Shown here: piece by piece, positions 61,705 through 64,000 of the stretch
How the letters are laid out: each line of letters opens with the position of its first letter
Position numbering within the stretch: position 1 is the stretch's first letter
Origin: Dyadobacter subterraneus
GTDB taxonomy: Bacteria; Bacteroidota; Bacteroidia; Cytophagales; Spirosomataceae
Assembly: GCF_015221875.1 (NCBI RefSeq)
Contig: NZ_JACYGY010000001.1
Span: forward strand, 930,001 to 994,000
Length of the DNA: 64,000 nt
Direction: 5' to 3'
Position numbers and translations under genes: made by a program
The notes under the pieces: generated by a model
The model's input: the letters and a program-made list of their open reading frames with translations, nothing else
Database searches by the model: none
Told to the model about the DNA's origin: nothing

Positions 61705-62070
61705 ATGAAAAAAACAATCTTAGCAATCGCAGTTTTGGTGGGAGTATCAACTGCAAGTTTTTCTTACGCAAACGAAAAAAATTCTAACAGTTCTGCTGCT
61801 GCAATCGAACTGGTTTCTGGCGACAATGTTACTTTCCGTTTGAAACTTGACAACGTAAAAGAAAAATCTTCTGTGATTATTAAAGACGATTTCGGAACTG
61901 TGCTTTATAGCTCTGCAATTCCTAAGTCTGAAAACTACTCGAAAGTATTTGACCTTTCTAATCTTTTGGATGGTAACTATACTTTTATCGTGAACAATGG
62001 TTCAGAAGTTACTGAAAAACCTTTCGTTATCGCTACTGAAACAAAACGTTTGGTAACTGCTGTTAAATAA
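61705..62070 (+). CDS. Small secreted beta-rich protein of unknown function
   Basis: 121 residues. A signal peptide MKKTILAIAVLVGVSTASFS then YANE, cleaved near residue 22. The mature part alternates strands: VTFRLKLDNVKEKSSVIIKD, DFGTVLYSSAIPKSEN, FDLSNLLDGNYTFIVNNGSE. The pattern of a short Ig-like or DUF3244-like domain, as in the C-terminal sorting regions of some Bacteroidota, is seen, but it stands here as a whole protein. A consensus promoter, long leader and a strong terminator suggest a well-expressed single-gene transcript. Confidence 0.85.
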   Translation: MKKTILAIAVLVGVSTASFSYANEKNSNSSAAAIELVSGDNVTFRLKLDNVKEKSSVIIKDDFGTVLYSSAIPKSENYSKVFDLSNLLDGNYTFIVNNGSEVTEKPFVIATETKRLVTAVK

Positions 62071-62091
62071 GGAATACAAGTTTTAAGAAAT

Positions 62092-62129
62092 AAAAAGGAG
62101 AGCAACGGTCCCGTTGCTCTCCTTTTTTT
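62092..62129 (+). terminator. Strong terminator after the small secreted protein gene
   Basis: A perfect 17-bp stem (arm AAAAAGGAGAGCAACGG) with a TC spacer/short loop and a run of seven T, 20 bp past the stop. Confidence 0.92.
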
Positions 62130-62167
62130 GTGGGCTATGTTTTTTGCCAATGAATAATTTGGGTTTC

Positions 62168-62394
62168 CCAGGGTTAAAACCCTGCGCTATAATGTCGGTC
62201 ATGCCAATGGCATTTTGCTTTGTGACGGTTTGGTTGATATGAATGTTATTGGGTTGACTTTTATCTGTCCCATGGAATAAATTCCGTGGTTATCAAATCG
62301 GTCATACGTATGGCACTTTGTTAAACTTAGATTTGCTAGTATTCATAATGCCGTAGGCATGACCGACATTGTAGCGCCGGGTTTTAACCCGGGG
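62168..62394. repeat. Long inverted repeat built of REP-like palindromes
   Basis: The arm at about 62168-62213 (GGGTTAAAACCCTGCGCTAT, AATGTCGGTCATGCC, then ATGGCAT) is inverted at about 62347-62394, with about 40 of 45 positions matching. Each arm itself holds two hairpins (GGGTT..AACCC and ATGCC..GGCAT). Between the arms lies another palindrome, CCATGGAATAAATTCCGTGG, and a third CGGTCATACGTATGGCA-like copy. This is a third palindromic family in the window, related in style to REP doublets. Confidence 0.85.
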
Positions 62395-62423
62395 AAAGCA
62401 TAGGGGTTGAGATTATAATACGA

Positions 62424-62468
62424 AAAAATGCCATAACATGACCAATTAGGGAATGTTATGGCATTTTT
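62424..62468 (-). terminator. Terminator of the barrel-like protein gene
   Basis: A 16-bp stem (arm AAAAATGCCATAACAT) with a 13-nt loop and T-tract on both strands, 26 bp past the stop at 62494. Confidence 0.88.
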
Positions 62469-62493
62469 AATTTATAAAAATTGGCGTATTAAC

Positions 62494-63324
62494 TTACAGT
62501 TTAAAGATCACACCAAAATTGACATTTCCTTGTAAAAAGAAGAAATGCTGTGCTGCTCTGTCATCTGTAAAATTGGTGGTCAGGATATTCGGCATATTGA
62601 TATACCCACCTTTGGCCTCGCCCTGAATAAAGAAATGCTTGAAAAAAGTAACATTAAGTCCGGTAACCAAATCAACACCGTATCCCGCCACATGCCATTG
62701 ATCGTTCTCGGCATAATTAAGCAATGTTACATCAGACTTTGGGTAAAGAACACCCGCTCCGACACCTTCAATTAAATTAATGTCAATGTTTTTTATTTTC
62801 AGGGATCTCTGGTCAAAAAGATTATCCATTCTTCTTACTTCCAGATTCAGGTAATTTAGTCCGTTGGTGTGTTCAAAGCGCAAAAAGTTTGGAGTCAGCT
62901 TAATAGGTACATTATTATACGTCCTGTCATAATCCGTTCCTGTTCCGGCAATAGCACCATTAATTTTAACAATCTGATCCTGCTGCATTACATATTTCAT
63001 GTGATCAAAACCAAAGGAAATGCTGTACTTGGAATTGAAATAATATCCTATTCTGAAATTGTATTGGGGAATTGTAATTTTTGAAGGATTGAAATACCGT
63101 AGAGAAAATCCTGTTTGACGATCTTTTGCAACTACATCTTTCAAGGTAAAGTTATAATCGTTTCCCTTAAAGTGAATGTCTGACTTTGTATAAGCACTCT
63201 GGTTCCAACCCCAGGAGACAAATATTTTTCCTTTTTGATTATGAGCGTTTGCGAAATCGTAAGTTTGGGAATACGCGATAAAAGCTTGCATGACAAGCAT
63301 GCTGACAAGGAATATTCTTTTCAT
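62494..63324 (-). CDS. Putative outer-membrane beta-barrel protein
   Basis: 276 residues. A signal peptide MKRIFLVSMLVMQAFIAYSQ, then amphipathic strands with many aromatic ends (NFRIGYYFNSKYSISFGFDH) and a C-terminal FFLQGNVNFGVIFKL, suggesting an 8- to 12-strand barrel. No known family motif was recognised. It stands alone with its own terminator. Confidence 0.75.
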   Translation of the reverse strand: MKRIFLVSMLVMQAFIAYSQTYDFANAHNQKGKIFVSWGWNQSAYTKSDIHFKGNDYNFTLKDVVAKDRQTGFSLRYFNPSKITIPQYNFRIGYYFNSKYSISFGFDHMKYVMQQDQIVKINGAIAGTGTDYDRTYNNVPIKLTPNFLRFEHTNGLNYLNLEVRRMDNLFDQRSLKIKNIDINLIEGVGAGVLYPKSDVTLLNYAENDQWHVAGYGVDLVTGLNVTFFKHFFIQGEAKGGYINMPNILTTNFTDDRAAQHFFFLQGNVNFGVIFKL

Positions 63325-63599
63325 AAGATATTGATAGAAGAGATATTAAACTAAACAAAGACACAGACTTATTTCTATGCATCTGTTTTTGACTAGTGAT
63401 TTAAGTGATTTTTACAAAATAAAGTTCACACGCAAACGGATGAAATCAACTGTCTGGCAAAGTTAGAAAGATTGTATTTATTTAATTGTCACACTCGGTT
63501 ACTTTAAAGGTGAAAACCTGAAATATTAACATTTTTAATTTTTTTCTAATCGATGACGAATGCGTTGCAATTTGTTATTTTCAAATTGTATATAAACAA
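63325..63599. other. Gap upstream of the barrel-like protein gene
   Basis: About 275 bp. It holds TGAAAACCTGAAAT at 63511-63524, a 14-mer identical to one before each of the two leader-peptide genes near 5.4-5.7 kb. Otherwise AT-rich with no gene supported. Confidence 0.5.
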
Positions 63600-63633
63600 A
63601 AACCGCCGCAGAAATCACTTTCTGCGGCGGTTT
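63600..63633 (-). terminator. Terminator of the oxidoreductase gene
   Basis: A perfect 15-bp stem (arm AAACCGCCGCAGAAA) with a 4-nt loop and a T-tract on the minus strand, 23 bp past the stop at 63656. Confidence 0.92.
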
Positions 63634-63655
63634 CTTTATGCTTACTGTATTCTTC

Positions 63656-64000
63656 CTAATATTTCATTACCTTTTTCTCTGCGCTGCTTTGAAATGCAAG
63701 GTCAATTACGCGGCAAGTTCGTAGGATTTCTTCCGGCTTCACCGCAAGTTCTGCACCTTCGACAATTGCTTCATATACATTGTCATAAAATGGCATATAA
63801 TCACCAGCTTCGCTTTCTATAATACCTGTAAAGTCAGCGGATGACAATTTCCCCCAACGATTTTCAGGTTCAACACCCCATGGTTTTTCATCAGGTAAAA
63901 TATTTTTACGTAATGTTTCTTCCTGCGGATCCAGCCCGCCTTTGATAAATGAACCGCTGGTACCGTGAATAGTATAACGCAGGAAATTTTCGTAAACCAT
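63656..64000 (-). CDS. Gfo/Idh/MocA-family oxidoreductase, 3' end only
   Basis: The last 114 residues of a NAD(P)-dependent sugar-type oxidoreductase; the frame is open at the window edge and the Met there is internal. FLRYTIHGTSGSFIKGGLDP with QEETL is typical of the C-terminal domain, where family members build the substrate site, and YDNVYEAIVEGAELAV and EEILRTCRVIDLAFQSSAEK are the usual end helices. The N-terminal Rossmann domain is outside the window. The substrate is not known. Confidence 0.9.
   Translation of the reverse strand: MVYENFLRYTIHGTSGSFIKGGLDPQEETLRKNILPDEKPWGVEPENRWGKLSSADFTGIIESEAGDYMPFYDNVYEAIVEGAELAVKPEEILRTCRVIDLAFQSSAEKKVMKY

Noticed and set aside
63553..63822. Plus-strand open frame of 89 codons
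   Set aside because: It crosses a terminator and the antisense strand of the oxidoreductase gene; no features of a real protein.

Overview
The window reads as chromosomal DNA of a Bacteroidota bacterium, most likely of the order Cytophagales, family Spirosomaceae, and close to Dyadobacter. This rests on protein style, not on an rRNA gene. The signs are two SusC/SusD pairs, an ECF sigma/FecR pair, a GSCFA protein, a long NusB, a BlaI/M56 pair, no obvious Shine-Dalgarno sequences, and several promoters fitting the Bacteroidota pattern TTTG-N19-22-TAnnTTTG. No rRNA, tRNA or CRISPR array was seen.

Layout. 1-4.5 kb: the 3' part of a susC gene and a susD-like lipoprotein gene. 4.5-9.5 kb: a peptide-export locus with an XRE regulator, two tandem genes for acidic glycine-rich peptides with double-glycine leaders, an HlyD adaptor and a C39-peptidase ABC exporter. 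9.6-13 kb: pncB, a DUF3820 protein, and a Y1 (RAYT-type) transposase followed by about 1 kb of REP-like palindromes in 12 units of about 86 bp. 13-19.4 kb: an M16 peptidase, a sugar epimerase, a lipoprotein, lgt, and a frameshifted sigma factor gene. 19.4-25 kb: a damage-tolerance cluster (DnaE-type polymerase, orphan HigA-like protein, Y-family polymerase, S24 repressor with shared operators). 25-31 kb: a 2OG-Fe(II) oxygenase, a solitary TonB-dependent receptor and an ABC exporter. 31.6-37.4 kb: the nusB, ytxH, DUF1573, yajC, ybbR, coaE series facing dnaX. 37.4-38.5 kb: a frameshifted GH16 glucanase gene preceded by two paralogous genes of 45 and 46 codons. 39-48.3 kb: GSCFA, mrp, nifU-like, a long ddl-like ligase, a GH63-like glucosidase and a phosphosugar mutase. 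48.3-53.5 kb: M56/BlaI, a CarboxypepD_reg protein, and a cytochrome c/FG-GAP lipoprotein. 53.5-61 kb: a complete susD/susC/fecR/sigma locus. 61-64 kb: a small secreted protein, a long inverted repeat, a putative outer-membrane barrel protein, and the 3' end of a Gfo/Idh/MocA oxidoreductase gene.

Points of most interest. The peptide-export locus looks like a complete maturation and export unit for an unfamiliar acidic core peptide, but without its outer-membrane channel. The RAYT gene lies directly beside a large regular palindrome array. dnaX carries a run of ten A exactly where a gamma-form truncation would be expected. The two micro-genes before the GH16 gene are gap-free paralogues. Three genes (sigma factor, GH16, M56) are each broken by one missing A in an A-run, which points either to homopolymer undercalls in the assembly or to slippage. 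At least four families of palindromic or inverted repeats lie between genes.
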